Part shown: one piece after another, positions 1 to 9,336 of the stretch | Layout of the letters: every line of letters begins with the position of its first letter | Position numbering within the stretch: the first letter of the stretch is position 1 | Assembly: GCF_029891735.1 (NCBI RefSeq) | Contig: NZ_JANQDH010000108.1 | Coordinates: 1 to 64,000 of the forward strand | Direction: 5' to 3' | Length of the DNA stretch: 64,000 nt | Source: Chrysosporum bergii ANA360D | GTDB taxonomy: Bacteria; Cyanobacteriota; Cyanobacteriia; Cyanobacteriales; Nostocaceae | Position numbers and translations under genes: made by a program | The notes under the pieces: model-generated | What the model saw: only the letters and a program-made list of their open reading frames with translations | What the model was told of the DNA's origin: nothing | Database searches by the model: none

Positions 1-26
1 GCAAAATTGGCTTTTTACTGGAGTTT

Positions 27-60
27 AGTCTCGGCGCGACGCTTCCGCCGCACCGAGACT
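27..60. repeat. GC-rich inverted repeat (hairpin)
   Basis: AGTCTCGG at 27-34 pairs with CCGAGACT at 53-60, with a GC-rich 18-nt loop. It is not followed by a T-run, so a terminator role is not supported for the + strand. It could be the end of a feature lying outside the window. Confidence 0.5.
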
Positions 61-255
61 GATTGTGCCAGTTATGTTATTTATTGTAGTACAATAATAC
101 TATATTCTAGCGATCGCCTGTGCCAGTTGCGTAAGTCCTGCTCTCTTTAATTCAATACTTGTTTATGGCATTAGTTACTGCCGGATTAATGGGACTGAAT
201 TTAACCGGTATGAGTAAATAACCCTCATCTAGTCTGAAGTCCAGTTTTAAAATAC

Positions 256-330
256 GGTAGCGGGCAAGATGTTTACTGAGCGTAGTCGATAGCTTATGTG
301 GCGTAGCCATAGTATGTTCGCACCACCAAA
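256..330. repeat. Palindromic repeat split by a nested insert
   Basis: The left half GGTAGCGGGCAAGATG (256-271) and right half TGTTCGCACCACCAAAT (314-330) match the intact repeat at 346-376, but about 42 bp lie between them (272-313). The insert contains its own short motifs (GCGTAGTCGAT, GGCGTAGCC) of the kind seen in other cyanobacterial palindromic repeats, so one repeat seems to have landed inside another. Confidence 0.55.
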
Positions 331-345
331 TTTTTCCCGGCGTAT

Positions 346-430
346 GGTAGCGAGCAGGATGCTCGCACCACCAAATCTTTTTATTTATATAGTTGTATAT
401 GGTTGATTTACCAGCAACCTGCTGTAAAAT
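346..430. repeat. Dispersed repeat copy A (palindromic head plus tail)
   Basis: The head GGTAGCGAGC / GCTCGCACCACC (346-376) is a palindrome with a GCGAGCA-gga-TGCTCGC core. It is followed by an AT-rich tail ending in CCTGCTGTAAAATA. Copies with both parts occur at 1116-1198 and 54496-54579. The tail, not only the hairpin, is conserved, so the unit is about 85 bp. Confidence 0.65.
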
Positions 431-492
431 AACTCGAAATCGATTTAACCCCTTAACAGGTGACTAGCCATGGTCAGTAATAATAATTTAGA

Positions 493-1020
493 ATGGGACT
501 AAAGATTAAACAAATATGGGTAAACTTCCTGTCATTATTGCCAGGAACAACATTAACAGTTACAACCATAGCCATAGCCTTTTTACGCTTCTATGACCAA
601 CAAGACTTCAGCATCCTCGGAAAAATCGCCCACCCCCGGACATGGAGTAACAGACTCACCGTGGCAGCCATCCTGGTGGCAATGGTTGCTTTCGGCGTTG
701 AGTGGAACCGTAGAAATAGAGAAACAGCACGCCTGGATGAATCAGAGAGAACAAGAATCGCAGAAGCAGCACGAGTTGAGAATGAGCGAACTCAGGCAAG
801 ACAACGAGAGGCTCGACGAGATTATATTGCAGCTGAAGAAAGAAACCGAGCAAGTGAAGAAAGAAACAGAGCAGATAGAGAGAGAGAACGCGCGGTTAGC
901 CGAGCTAGAATCCAAAATAGATGGATTATTCTTCAAATACAACATCAACTGCAACCCACAGGACAAACCAGAGCAGCCTTGAGGGACTTTATGGCTTTTC
1001 TACGGGAATATGGAGAATAG
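493..1020 (+). CDS. Small membrane protein with charged coiled-coil tail
   Basis: A 175-residue protein with two hydrophobic segments (about residues 10-30 and 53-69), then a highly charged Glu/Arg-rich heptad-like stretch (about 70-140), then a short conserved-looking tail (RARIQNRWIILQIQHQL and DFMAFLREYGE). This layout resembles a family of small cyanobacterial membrane proteins with a C-terminal coiled coil; no function is known to me. A weak upstream ribosome-binding site makes the start uncertain. A second frame is open for 129 codons across the same DNA (593-982), probably because of the GAGAA-rich composition. The gene sits alone between two copies of a dispersed repeat (346-430 and 1116-1198). 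Confidence 0.6.
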   Translation: MGLKIKQIWVNFLSLLPGTTLTVTTIAIAFLRFYDQQDFSILGKIAHPRTWSNRLTVAAILVAMVAFGVEWNRRNRETARLDESERTRIAEAARVENERTQARQREARRDYIAAEERNRASEERNRADRERERAVSRARIQNRWIILQIQHQLQPTGQTRAALRDFMAFLREYGE

Positions 1021-1064
1021 AAACATAATGAAGTGCTTTACAGCACATTTCATATCAACAAGTA

Positions 1065-1198
1065 CCGTAGCGGGCTAGATGCCCGCACCACGTATTGCAC
1101 AAAATTGAGGTACACCCGTAGCAGGACATATGCCCGCACTACGAAGATTTTTATGATTTATACTTGTAGTCAGTTTACCTACAATCTGCTGTAATATT
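1065..1198. repeat. Two palindromic repeat heads; the second is copy B with tail
   Basis: Heads at 1065-1092 (CCGTAGCGGGC / GCCCGCACCACG) and 1116-1143 (CCGTAGCAGGACATATGC / CCGCACTACG). The second carries the tail ending CAATCTGCTGTAATATT at about 1198, parallel to copy A at 346-430. The tail runs up to the stop codon of the minus-strand stomatin-like gene. Confidence 0.65.
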
Positions 1199-2040
1199 TA
1201 AACATTACCATTTTCAGAGTTTTTGCTCCCAGTGTCTTTGCTTATAGAGTCAGCAATTAACTGATCATAAACTTCATTGGTTTTACTGGGGTCTATGAAG
1301 ACAATTTTAGCATTATTACTCTCACCCAGTCTTTGGCTAGCCACGACATAATCCTGCGCCACAAGATATCTTAGGATTTCTTTGCTTTCAGGATGAGAGC
1401 GTAAGGCTTCGGAAATTATCTGCATTGAGGTTTGGGTTCCTTGCGCTCTCTTAATAGCGGCCTCACGTTCTCCTTCTGCTTCCGACACCAGCGCCCGTTT
1501 TTTGATTTCCGCAGCTCGCTCTTCTTCCATTGACTTTCGCACACTCTCAGGGGGTGTAATGCTTTGAATATCTAAGCGGATAATCTGCACTCCCCAATCT
1601 TCTGTTATTTGATTCAATTTATTTAAAATGGCTGCGTCCATTTCCATACGGGACGTATTAGTTTGTTCTAGGGTGTTTTGGGCGATGACTTCCCGGAGTG
1701 TAGTTGTGGCTAGTTGGGTCAGAGACCCTTGGAGATCGTCGATTTCGTAAAAACTTTTGACCATATCTGTGATGCGCCAAAACAGAATCGCATCAACTTC
1801 TAAGTAAATGTTATCTTTGGTGATTACATTTTGAGGTTTGATGTCTAAAAACTGCTCGCGTGTTGTATCCTCCATGACAATCTGATCCACCAGAGGTACA
1901 ATAAAGTTAAGTCCTGGGGAAAGTTGGCGATGATACCGCCCCAACCTTTCTACTAGGGCTTGGTTACCCTGATTGACGAGTTTTGCAGATGCTAAAGCAT
2001 ATCCTATCAACGCTAAGACTATGGCGATAATTGGCTCCAT
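1198..2040 (-). CDS. SPFH/Band 7 (stomatin/paraslipin-like) membrane protein
   Basis: A 280-residue protein: one N-terminal membrane anchor (about residues 4-20), then an SPFH/Band 7 domain beginning NQGNQALVERLGRYHR and containing the typical REVIAQNTLEQ and WGVQIIRLDIQSI segments, then an Ala/Glu-rich coiled coil (AAEIKKRALVSEAEGERE). Family members form large ring or cage oligomers that organise membrane microdomains and often work with membrane proteases. The start is supported by an AGGAG sequence just upstream (on the minus strand). It stands as a single gene between intergenic spaces. The exact role here is not known. Confidence 0.85.
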   Translation of the reverse strand: MEPIIAIVLALIGYALASAKLVNQGNQALVERLGRYHRQLSPGLNFIVPLVDQIVMEDTTREQFLDIKPQNVITKDNIYLEVDAILFWRITDMVKSFYEIDDLQGSLTQLATTTLREVIAQNTLEQTNTSRMEMDAAILNKLNQITEDWGVQIIRLDIQSITPPESVRKSMEEERAAEIKKRALVSEAEGEREAAIKRAQGTQTSMQIISEALRSHPESKEILRYLVAQDYVVASQRLGESNNAKIVFIDPSKTNEVYDQLIADSISKDTGSKNSENGNV

Positions 2041-2533
2041 ATATTCTCCTGTTCAGCTTTTGGGCAAATTTAGCAACTTTATTAGTTTATACCCATATTT
2101 CAGTTTAATATTTTTCTTCTGTAATTTTATGTACATTAATGAAGTGGTTTGCTCAAAAATCACTATAGAATTTTTAGGTTTTATATAGGTTTTATATAGG
2201 TTTTATATAGGCAAAATATTTTGGCAGAATGGAATTAATTGTCAATAGCTTATGCTGATAAGTAGCTAGTATATGGTTATTATATTAACATATAGCATTT
2301 CCTCAAGTCCTGATCGCTGCTTAATATCGCTGCTTAATACAGTCCCGCTAAGGATGTACGTCACTTAGGCAAAATTCCCTGTAACATATTTTTAGTAATT
2401 TAATTTACATAATATATTAAATATTTTCACAAATTACCCACCAACATAGGTTTGAAGTTGCAATTTATTTCAAACTAGCCCTTGGTTATTGCTAGTAAGT
2501 CTCGGCAACTTCAAACTCATGATTTTTTTCAAC
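2041..2533. other. AT-rich intergenic region
   Basis: 493 bases between two minus-strand genes. Apart from the 11-bp tandem repeat at 2177-2211 I see no gene, RNA or clear hairpin terminator. It presumably holds the promoter of the stomatin-like gene (right after 2040) and the 3' untranslated region of the exporter gene. Confidence 0.5.
2177..2211. repeat. 11-bp tandem repeat, three units
   Basis: The unit GGTTTTATATA occurs three times in perfect register (2177-2187, 2188-2198, 2199-2209), followed by GG. It lies about 140 bp upstream of the minus-strand stomatin-like gene. Slippage would easily change the copy number. Confidence 0.85.
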
Positions 2534-4072
2534 CTAAAAGAAACCAAATATAGCCCTGAACACCCCTAATAAACCGCCCAGAGGATTAAGGACCGCACCG
2601 ACACTGTCTCCAGTTCGGGCTAAAGCAGAACGGTTAACAATGATCACATCATTGTTGCGGACTATGGGATTAGTTTCTTCGTTAATTTCCTGAGAGAAAT
2701 CAACTTTGACTTGCCGCTTAGTGACAGAACCATTAGGGTTAAGGCGGACTAAATCCACAGTGGTTGTTTTCGCTCGAGCATTGTTAAACCCGCCTGCTGC
2801 CAACAATGCCTGATTTAATGAGCTATTAGGTTTAATTTGTACGGTTCCGGGGCTTTTGACCTCCCCTACCACACCAACTTGAATTGTAGCAGGAGACAAA
2901 GTAGTAGTAGCTAATTGAGTAGCTTCTGCTGTGTTGACTTCAGTAGCAATGGGGATGACAATTGTATCTCCGTCTTGCACAAAAACATCTTGATTGAGAT
3001 CGCCAGTTTGCAATAATTCCCACAGGTCGATATCTATAGTTTGTTCTGAACCAGTTCTGGTGGGTCTGCGCAACTTCAGGTTACGAACGTCAGCTTGTGA
3101 TGTAATTCCTCCAGCTAATTGCAATGCTCTCATCACAGTGGGTAAACCACCAGCACCTGGTTGTTCACCCCCACCACCAACTAGATATGAACCAGGACGG
3201 TTAACTTCACCAATAATCGCCACAGTGCGGGCTGTACCGGGGTTAGCGGCAAAGTTAGCAGAAAATAAATTACGTGCTTCTGCTAAGTTAAAATTAGTTG
3301 CAGTAGGTACAAAAATGGTGTCGCCATCTCGTAAGGTAATATCCTGATCTATCTGACCTGTCTGGACTAGTTCCTTTAGATTAAGATTAACAACTTGCTG
3401 GGAGGAGTTTCCTATTTTACGTCTTAATTGCACTTGAGTTACATCTGCGGCTAAGGTTACACCCTGAGCTATGGTCAGTGCAGCTAATACAGTAGGATAT
3501 TGTACACCAGGATTATTACCTGCCCCTCCTCGTAGGCTCAGAGTATAAGCCCCAGGACTGGTCACTTCTCCAGCAACCAAAATATTGATGGGACGGGGTG
3601 ACAATAGGTTAACTGAAATTAGGGGACGTTTGAGAAACCGAGAATACCTCTTGGCGATTTCATCAGCCGCCTGTTCCGTTGTCAGACCCAAAACGCTAAC
3701 ACTACCAATTAAGGGTAGGTTGATGGAGCCACCAGGAGGTATTTGGTATTCGCCAGTATATTCTGGTACTTCAAAAACATTAACACGAATGAGATCACCG
3801 CCCCCTAATGCGTAATTAGTGTTAATTTTTGTAGTCGCTGATAGTTGTTGTTCTGTTGGTAATATCGGTTGTTGACCTGGTGATTCTGGTTGGAGTGTGG
3901 GGAAAATTGGTAGTGGTGTTTGGGCTACGGGTTTTCCCTGTCCGAGAGTGGCTAAAGGACTACCAAAATTGACAGCAGTTAATAAAGCCGCACCTAAAAA
4001 TGGTTGGGTGAAGAATTTCATCAAACCTGTTTTAAACATATTGACTTGAGACTCTGAAACTGTAATTGGCAT
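2534..4072 (-). CDS. Polysaccharide export protein (Wza/OPX family, SLBB domains)
   Basis: A 512-residue protein. After a hydrophobic N-terminal signal-like segment (about residues 17-45) and a Pro/Gln-rich linker comes the export domain (YALGGGDLIRVNVFEVPEY, about residue 85), then three SLBB-type modules recognisable by VAGEVTSPGAY, IIGEVNRPGSYLV and VVGEVKSPGTVQI, each followed by a GDTI or NDVI strand. OPX proteins form the outer-membrane/periplasmic channel that exports capsule or exopolysaccharide. No polymerase or chain-length gene is adjacent, so the substrate cannot be told. In a scytonemin producer exopolysaccharide sheath export is an attractive but unproven partner function. Confidence 0.85.
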   Translation of the reverse strand: MPITVSESQVNMFKTGLMKFFTQPFLGAALLTAVNFGSPLATLGQGKPVAQTPLPIFPTLQPESPGQQPILPTEQQLSATTKINTNYALGGGDLIRVNVFEVPEYTGEYQIPPGGSINLPLIGSVSVLGLTTEQAADEIAKRYSRFLKRPLISVNLLSPRPINILVAGEVTSPGAYTLSLRGGAGNNPGVQYPTVLAALTIAQGVTLAADVTQVQLRRKIGNSSQQVVNLNLKELVQTGQIDQDITLRDGDTIFVPTATNFNLAEARNLFSANFAANPGTARTVAIIGEVNRPGSYLVGGGGEQPGAGGLPTVMRALQLAGGITSQADVRNLKLRRPTRTGSEQTIDIDLWELLQTGDLNQDVFVQDGDTIVIPIATEVNTAEATQLATTTLSPATIQVGVVGEVKSPGTVQIKPNSSLNQALLAAGGFNNARAKTTTVDLVRLNPNGSVTKRQVKVDFSQEINEETNPIVRNNDVIIVNRSALARTGDSVGAVLNPLGGLLGVFRAIFGFF

Positions 4073-4259
4073 AGTTGTCTAAATATTTTAATCTCGACTA
4101 TACTTCATTCCTGAAGTTCCTAGATTTAATCCCCCCAACATTCTTATTTTCCTCATCCAGTTTAATTGTCCGGATATTTGTGATATTTATGCTTTCGTCC
4201 TTAAATTCTTACTAAAGTGGAGTTCATCATAGGTTCATAAATTTCCCTGTAATTTTAAT

Positions 4260-5231
4260 TTATTGATTTGGTTCTAACTGCTGCATAAAAAAATCTTCTA
4301 GGGAATGACGAGATAAAGTCATAGAAATGATTTGCCCTTTCATTAAACGGAAACTGGCAAGAAAATCATAGTAATCTTCCCGAATTGTACCTTGCCAAGA
4401 ACCATCAGGCTGAAAAACTAAATTAGGTATCCACTGTTTGAGAACCTCGGAGTCACCCCCCCGACCTTTAATATGATATGTTTGCTCATTCCCTAGGAGT
4501 TGATCTAAAGAACCGGAACAAATGACTTCACCTTCAGATAGGATAGCTACGCGATCGCAAATTTTTTCTACTTCACTCAGGACATGGCTATTAAAAAAGA
4601 CGGTCTTACCTGCGGATTTCAAGGATAGGATAATTTCCCGCATTTGGTAGCGTCCCAAAGGATCCAAACCAGACATAGGTTCGTCTAGAAATATCAATTC
4701 AGGATCATTAATCAGTGCCTGTGCCATGCCCACACGCTGTAACATTCCTTTAGAATAGCGCCGCATGGGCTTGTTACGAGCATCGGCGAGGGATAAACCC
4801 ACTAATTCCAGCAATTGAGGGATTCGTTGAAGTTGTACACTGTGAGGAATTTGGAATAATCCCGCGGCTAGCTCGAGAAATTCCCAACCTGTGAGATAGT
4901 CATATAAATAGGGGTTTTCTGGGAGGTAGCCAATTAATTGCTTGGTATGGCCATCGCCCAGGGGCTTACCTAATAATAAACCTCTTCCGGAAGTAGGGCG
5001 GATAATTCCCAATAAAAGTTTTAACAGGGTAGTTTTACCAGCCCCATTTGGTCCGAGTAAGCCAAAGGTTTCCCCTTGATACACCTTAAGGGAACAGCTT
5101 TTGAGAGACACTACCTTTTGATTCAGCCAAAAACCCGTGCGATAAACTTTTCGCAAATCAGCAGTTAGGACTACTGGTGGGCGGTCAATATTATCCTGTT
5201 GAGAATTAAGGATGTCTACACTAGACTTCAT
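4260..5231 (-). CDS. ABC transporter ATP-binding protein
   Basis: About 323 residues from the ATG at 5231; an upstream in-frame TTG (5264) is less likely. It shows Walker A (GPNGAGKTT), Q-loop region (GYLPENPYLYDYLTG), signature (YSKGMLQRVGMAQAL), Walker B (ELIFLDEPMSGLD) and the switch histidine (FNSHVLSEVEKICDR). The C-terminal 70 residues are the regulatory extension seen in CcmA/NatA-like ABC-2 ATPases. No permease gene lies next to it, so the substrate is unknown. It lies 56 bp downstream of hisB on the same strand and may share its transcript. Confidence 0.85.
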   Translation of the reverse strand: MKSSVDILNSQQDNIDRPPVVLTADLRKVYRTGFWLNQKVVSLKSCSLKVYQGETFGLLGPNGAGKTTLLKLLLGIIRPTSGRGLLLGKPLGDGHTKQLIGYLPENPYLYDYLTGWEFLELAAGLFQIPHSVQLQRIPQLLELVGLSLADARNKPMRRYSKGMLQRVGMAQALINDPELIFLDEPMSGLDPLGRYQMREIILSLKSAGKTVFFNSHVLSEVEKICDRVAILSEGEVICSGSLDQLLGNEQTYHIKGRGGDSEVLKQWIPNLVFQPDGSWQGTIREDYYDFLASFRLMKGQIISMTLSRHSLEDFFMQQLEPNQ

Positions 5232-5287
5232 AGTCACAACTACCACTACCAACTCATTATACAAGTGTTTTTTGTGGTTTTCTCATA

Positions 5288-5920
5288 CTACAGGATACCC
5301 TTAGAACTAGGAATTGTACCAGCACGACGAGAGTCAATTTCCAACGCCATTCGGGTGGCTCTAGCAAAAGCCTTAAATGTCGCCTCAATAATGTGATGGG
5401 AGTTAATACCACTCAGTTGTCGAATGTGTAATGTGATTTGGCTATGGTTAACCAATGCGACAAAGAACTCCCGCACCAGCTGAGTGTCATAAGTTCCCAC
5501 TTTCTGAGTAGGAATTTCCAAACCATAGCTGAGATGAGGTCTACCGGAAAAGTCCAAAGCCACCTGTACTAAAGCTTCATCCAATGGAGCGAGAAAATGA
5601 CCGAAACGAGCGATACCCTTTCTGTCAGCGAGGGCTTGATGGAAAGCTTGCCCCAAAGTTATGCCCACGTCTTCATTAGTGTGGTGGTCATCAATTTCCC
5701 AGTCTCCCTGGGCTTGAATGTTTAAGTCAATTAGCCCATGGGAAGCAATTTGATGCAACATATGATCCAAAAAAGGAATCCCTGTTGCCGCCATGCAGAT
5801 ACCAGTACCATCTAAGTTGATAGTAACTTTGACATCAGTTTCGCCGGTGGTGCGATGCACAGAGGCAATCCGATCTGGGCGAGAAGAATTAGAATTAATT
5901 TGGCGATCGCTTGTTTGCAT
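5288..5920 (-). CDS. hisB: Imidazoleglycerol-phosphate dehydratase
   Basis: A 210-residue monofunctional HisB that dehydrates imidazole-glycerol phosphate to imidazole-acetol phosphate in histidine synthesis. The family hallmarks are present: [18 protein letters not shown], the metal-binding [11 protein letters not shown], and the C-terminal repeat [15 protein letters not shown]. Length is normal for the monofunctional enzyme. It lies 44 bp after fabI on the same strand. hisF, another histidine gene, is 20 kb away, consistent with the scattered his genes of cyanobacteria. Confidence 0.97.
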   Translation of the reverse strand: MQTSDRQINSNSSRPDRIASVHRTTGETDVKVTINLDGTGICMAATGIPFLDHMLHQIASHGLIDLNIQAQGDWEIDDHHTNEDVGITLGQAFHQALADRKGIARFGHFLAPLDEALVQVALDFSGRPHLSYGLEIPTQKVGTYDTQLVREFFVALVNHSQITLHIRQLSGINSHHIIEATFKAFARATRMALEIDSRRAGTIPSSKGIL

Positions 5921-5964
5921 AAATGGAGAGGGGAAAATGGCGAGGTAATATCAATGATTAATTA

Positions 5965-6741
5965 TTACATTCCCATAATTTCATATCCTGCATCTACATA
6001 CAAAACTTGCCCCGTGATGCCACTAGCCAAATCGCTAGACAAGAAAGCAGCGGTATTGCCTACTTCTTGCTGAGTAACAGTGCGCCGCAGGGGAGCTACT
6101 GTTTCCACATGGTGAATCATATCTAAAATTCCCCCCACTGCGGAGGATGCCAATGTGCGTATTGGACCGGCAGAAATAGCATTTACGCGTATGTTTTCCG
6201 GTCCCAGTTCAGCCGCCAAATAGCGTACACTAGCTTCTAATCCAGCTTTAGCTACTCCCATGACATTATAGTTAGGAACTGCCCTGACACCGCCCAAATA
6301 TGTCAGAGTGATGATGCTACCTCCTTCCGTCATCAGGGGTTTAGCTGCACCGCTTAACTGTACTAGGGAGTAGGTACTGATTTCCAAGGCGGTTTTGAAA
6401 CCAGAACGTGAGGTGTCGCTGAAACTACCACTTAAATCATCTTTGTTAGCGAAGGCTAAACAGTGGATGAGGATGTCCAATTTCCCCCACTTATTCCCAA
6501 CCTCCTCAAAGGTAGATTTTACCTGTGCGTCATCTTGGACATTGCAGGGAACAAATAAGCTGGGGTTCAGAGGTTCCACCAATTCCCCAACTTTTTTCTC
6601 CATCTTGCCCCGATCATCTGGCAGGTAAGTAATACCTAGGTTAGCTCCGGCTTTATGCAGTTGTTGAGCAATGCCCCAGGCAATGGAGCGGTTATTGGCA
6701 ATGCCTGTAACCAGGGCATTTTTTCCAGTTAGGTCAAGCAT
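5965..6741 (-). CDS. fabI: Enoyl-[acyl-carrier-protein] reductase (NADH)
   Basis: 258 residues from the ATG at 6741 (MLDLTGKNALVTGIANNRS); an in-frame ATG 21 bases earlier is not needed. FabI performs the last reduction of the fatty acid elongation cycle. The divergent SDR features are seen: nucleotide-binding GIANNRSIAWGIA, and the catalytic Tyr-x6-Lys in YNVMGVAK (the first Tyr lies in the upstream TYLGG segment). The C-terminus GQVLYVDAGYEIMGM is typical. It probably leads a fabI-hisB-(ABC ATPase) transcript and is divergent from ntcA. Confidence 0.96.
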   Translation of the reverse strand: MLDLTGKNALVTGIANNRSIAWGIAQQLHKAGANLGITYLPDDRGKMEKKVGELVEPLNPSLFVPCNVQDDAQVKSTFEEVGNKWGKLDILIHCLAFANKDDLSGSFSDTSRSGFKTALEISTYSLVQLSGAAKPLMTEGGSIITLTYLGGVRAVPNYNVMGVAKAGLEASVRYLAAELGPENIRVNAISAGPIRTLASSAVGGILDMIHHVETVAPLRRTVTQQEVGNTAAFLSSDLASGITGQVLYVDAGYEIMGM

Positions 6742-7116
6742 AGAAATTGTGAATATGATCAATCATTAGGAGCATACTAGAATCTGAGACAAATTTATCT
6801 TGGTTCTGCAAATTATTTGTAAAAATGATCAGTAGGCAAAGGGTTTTGGGTAAAACATCTCCCAATCATTCTAAAGTTATTCTCAAGATATGGTGAATCT
6901 TTACGCAAAAAACCTGATCACCACAAATGTGCAAGTACTTATGACAATTACTAGCTAAAAACATCAAAAATTATGTATCATTATGAACAATAAAGTATGA
7001 AGTTATGACGTGGAGTATAGGAACGTACAGAAAGGTTGACGGTGTTTTATTGATTTTTCAGGTGTATTCTTAGGTAATCAGTTTTTGTTTTTCTGGCATT
7101 GGGTAGGGGAAGGGAG
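6742..7116. other. Divergent fabI / ntcA intergenic region
   Basis: 375 bases with promoters for fabI (minus) and ntcA (plus). The clear element is the NtcA box at 7015-7028. The rest is AT-rich with no gene. Multiple ntcA promoters are known in other Nostocales, so additional starts could lie farther upstream. Confidence 0.6.
7015..7028 (+). promoter_or_regulatory. NtcA-binding site upstream of ntcA
   Basis: The sequence GTA-TAGGAACG-TAC matches the canonical NtcA consensus GTA-N8-TAC exactly. It lies 86 bp upstream of the ntcA start codon. TA-rich candidates for a -10 element follow (TATTGA at 7048, TATTCT at 7065). ntcA is known to be autoregulated in cyanobacteria, which makes this site plausible; the exact promoter spacing is not certain. 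Confidence 0.7.
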
Positions 7117-7788
7117 ATGATCGTGACACAAGATAAAGCCCTAGCAAATGTATTTCGTCAGATGGCGACCGGAGCATTTCCTCCAGTCGTAGAAACATTT
7201 GAACGCAATAAAACAATATTTTTTCCCGGCGATCCTGCTGAACGAGTTTATTTTCTTTTGAAGGGTGCTGTGAAACTTTCCAGGGTATACGAAGCAGGAG
7301 AGGAAATAACGGTAGCACTGCTGCGGGAAAATAGTGTTTTTGGTGTGTTGTCATTATTGACGGGAAATAAGTCCGATAGATTCTACCATGCAGTGGCATT
7401 TACCCCCGTGGAATTATTGTCAGCCCCCATTGAACAGGTGGAGCAAGCGTTTAGGGAAAATCCAGAATTATCAATGTTAATGCTACAAGGCCTATCCTCC
7501 CGGATTTTACAGACAGAGATGATGATTGAAACCTTGGCTCACCGCGATATGGGTTCGAGATTGATCAGTTTTCTGTTAATTCTTTGTCGTGATTTCGGTG
7601 TTCCTGGTGCAGATGGGATTACGATTGATCTCAAGCTATCTCATCAGGCCATCGCTGAAGCCATTGGTTCTACTAGGGTAACGGTGACTAGGTTACTAGG
7701 AGATTTGCGCGAGAAGAAAATGATTTCTATCCACAAAAAGAAGATTACCGTACATAAACCTGTTACCTTAAGTAAGCAGTTCACTTAA
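7117..7788 (+). CDS. ntcA: Global nitrogen regulator NtcA (CRP/FNR family)
   Basis: 223 residues from the ATG at 7117 ([13 protein letters not shown]), the usual NtcA length; a GGGGAAGGGA ribosome-binding site lies directly upstream, so the longer upstream start is rejected. Domains: N-terminal cyclic-nucleotide-like effector domain ([18 protein letters not shown], about residues 35-55), the dimerisation helix, and the C-terminal helix-turn-helix [20 protein letters not shown]. NtcA senses 2-oxoglutarate and activates nitrogen assimilation and heterocyst genes. The sequence is nearly identical to what I know of Nostoc NtcA. A canonical NtcA box upstream suggests autoregulation. Confidence 0.98.
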   Translation: MIVTQDKALANVFRQMATGAFPPVVETFERNKTIFFPGDPAERVYFLLKGAVKLSRVYEAGEEITVALLRENSVFGVLSLLTGNKSDRFYHAVAFTPVELLSAPIEQVEQAFRENPELSMLMLQGLSSRILQTEMMIETLAHRDMGSRLISFLLILCRDFGVPGADGITIDLKLSHQAIAEAIGSTRVTVTRLLGDLREKKMISIHKKKITVHKPVTLSKQFT

Positions 7789-7921
7789 AATTCACCTAAA
7801 ATTAATTGGGGAAGGTAAATAACTAGCTGTGAGTATTTTCAGCTATTGCTTATTCTCCGCCTTCCACAAGACAATGACTAAAAGTAGTAGGCTGTATCTG
7901 GAAACGTTGCGGTAGCTGAAG

Positions 7922-9307
7922 ATGACCACCGGGTACATCCTGATAGCGGCGATTTTAATTTTGGGGGGCGTAATTGCCACCGTGGGCGATCGCATTGGCA
8001 CACGGGTAGGCAAAGCGCGCCTCTCACTCTTTAACCTTCGTCCCAAAAAAACGGCAGTACTAGTAACTATATTTACTGGTGGATTGATTTCGGCATCAAC
8101 ATTAGGGATATTATTTGCTGCGGATGAAAAATTGCGGCAAGGGGTATTTGAACTAGAAGATATTCAAAAAGAACTGCGAAATAAGCGCGAACAGCTAAAA
8201 ATTGCAGAAAATGAGAAAAGTCAGGTAGAAACTGAGTTAAACACAGCTAGAACTGAACAAACCAAGGCAGAACGAGATTTACAAAGAATTAATAAAAGTT
8301 TACAAGCAGCTAACGCTAAACAAAAAGCAACACAAACCCAACTTCAACAAACCCAAAGCCAGCTAAGTGAAATAGTCAATCAGTATCAAGAAGCTTTAAC
8401 TGAACTACAAAGCGTTTACGATCAAATAGAAACATTGCAGGCGGCTATTGAAGAATTGAAGCTGGAACGGAAACGACTTTATACAGAAGCTAAAACAGCT
8501 ATTGACCAACGCGATCGCAAAATTGCCCAACTTGATAGACTGATCAAAAAACGCAATCAGGAAATTGCTTTGCGGGAACAAGTGATTACTACTAGGGAAT
8601 CTCGTGTACAGGAATTAGAAAGACAACAGAATTATTTAGAACAAGAAGTGGCAAGACTGGAAAAATATTATCAGTCATACCGCGACCTACGTTTAGGGAA
8701 ACTAGCACTAGTTCGCAATCAAGTTTTAGCAGCCGACGTAGTTCGCGTTAATCAAGTTAGTGCAGCCCGTCAAGCAATCATACAACTTTTGCAAGTGGCT
8801 AACCAAAATGCCAACCTTCAACTAACTGAACCTGGAGAAAAGCCCACAAATAAACAGCTTTTGCGAATCACTGAAGAAGGAGTAGAACAACTTAGCCGAA
8901 AAATTAACGATGGTCGAGAGTACGTTGTGCGAGTTTTCTCTGCTGGTAATTATGTTAGGGGAGAAAACCAGATCGAATTTTTTGCCGATGCAGCCCCAAA
9001 TCAACTAGTTTTTTCACAAGGGGAGATATTAGCAACAACCACTGCTGATCCCCAAACCATGACATCTTATCAGCTATCCCAAAGACTTGATCTGCTGATC
9101 TCCGCTTCGGAATTTCGCGCCCGTAATGCGGGGATTGTCGAAGGTGTGTTAAGGGAAGGTGCTCATTTACGCTTTTTCTTACAACTCAGACAGTATGATC
9201 AACCATTGGAAATCAAGGCGATCGCCATGGAAGATACTTATACAGCAGGTCCTTTAAGAATAAAACTGTTGGCAATTTTCAATGGTGTAGTTGTTTTCAG
9301 CACCTAA
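7922..9307 (+). CDS. DUF3084 membrane/coiled-coil protein
   Basis: 461 residues. Two N-terminal membrane segments (about 4-21 and 43-64) separated by the conserved GDRIGTRVGKARLSLFNLRPKKTA loop, a long coiled coil (about 75-250) and a folded C-terminal domain (about 255-461). This is the cyanobacterial DUF3084 family, function unknown. The gene is followed 29 bp later by the YqgF-like nuclease-fold gene; this pairing recurs in cyanobacteria as far as I recall, so the two may act together. A role linking the membrane to a nucleic-acid process would be speculation. Confidence 0.85.
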   Translation: MTTGYILIAAILILGGVIATVGDRIGTRVGKARLSLFNLRPKKTAVLVTIFTGGLISASTLGILFAADEKLRQGVFELEDIQKELRNKREQLKIAENEKSQVETELNTARTEQTKAERDLQRINKSLQAANAKQKATQTQLQQTQSQLSEIVNQYQEALTELQSVYDQIETLQAAIEELKLERKRLYTEAKTAIDQRDRKIAQLDRLIKKRNQEIALREQVITTRESRVQELERQQNYLEQEVARLEKYYQSYRDLRLGKLALVRNQVLAADVVRVNQVSAARQAIIQLLQVANQNANLQLTEPGEKPTNKQLLRITEEGVEQLSRKINDGREYVVRVFSAGNYVRGENQIEFFADAAPNQLVFSQGEILATTTADPQTMTSYQLSQRLDLLISASEFRARNAGIVEGVLREGAHLRFFLQLRQYDQPLEIKAIAMEDTYTAGPLRIKLLAIFNGVVVFST

Positions 9308-9336
9308 AAATATAAAAATGCAAATGAGTATTTATT

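Larger units (their letters stand above)
1..492. other. Intergenic region with palindromic repeats
   Basis: No convincing gene. It holds a hairpin at 27-60, a HIP1 octamer at 110-117, and two copies of the GTAGCGAGC/GCTCGCACC palindromic repeat (256-330, interrupted; 346-376), followed by a conserved AT-rich tail to about 430. The same head-plus-tail arrangement recurs after the next gene and before eboF. Confidence 0.6.

Noticed and set aside
593-982. 129-codon overlapping frame inside the small membrane-protein gene
   Set aside because: Its coiled-coil look comes from the GAGAA-rich DNA read in another frame; the 493-1020 frame has membrane segments and a conserved-looking tail, so dual coding is not supported.
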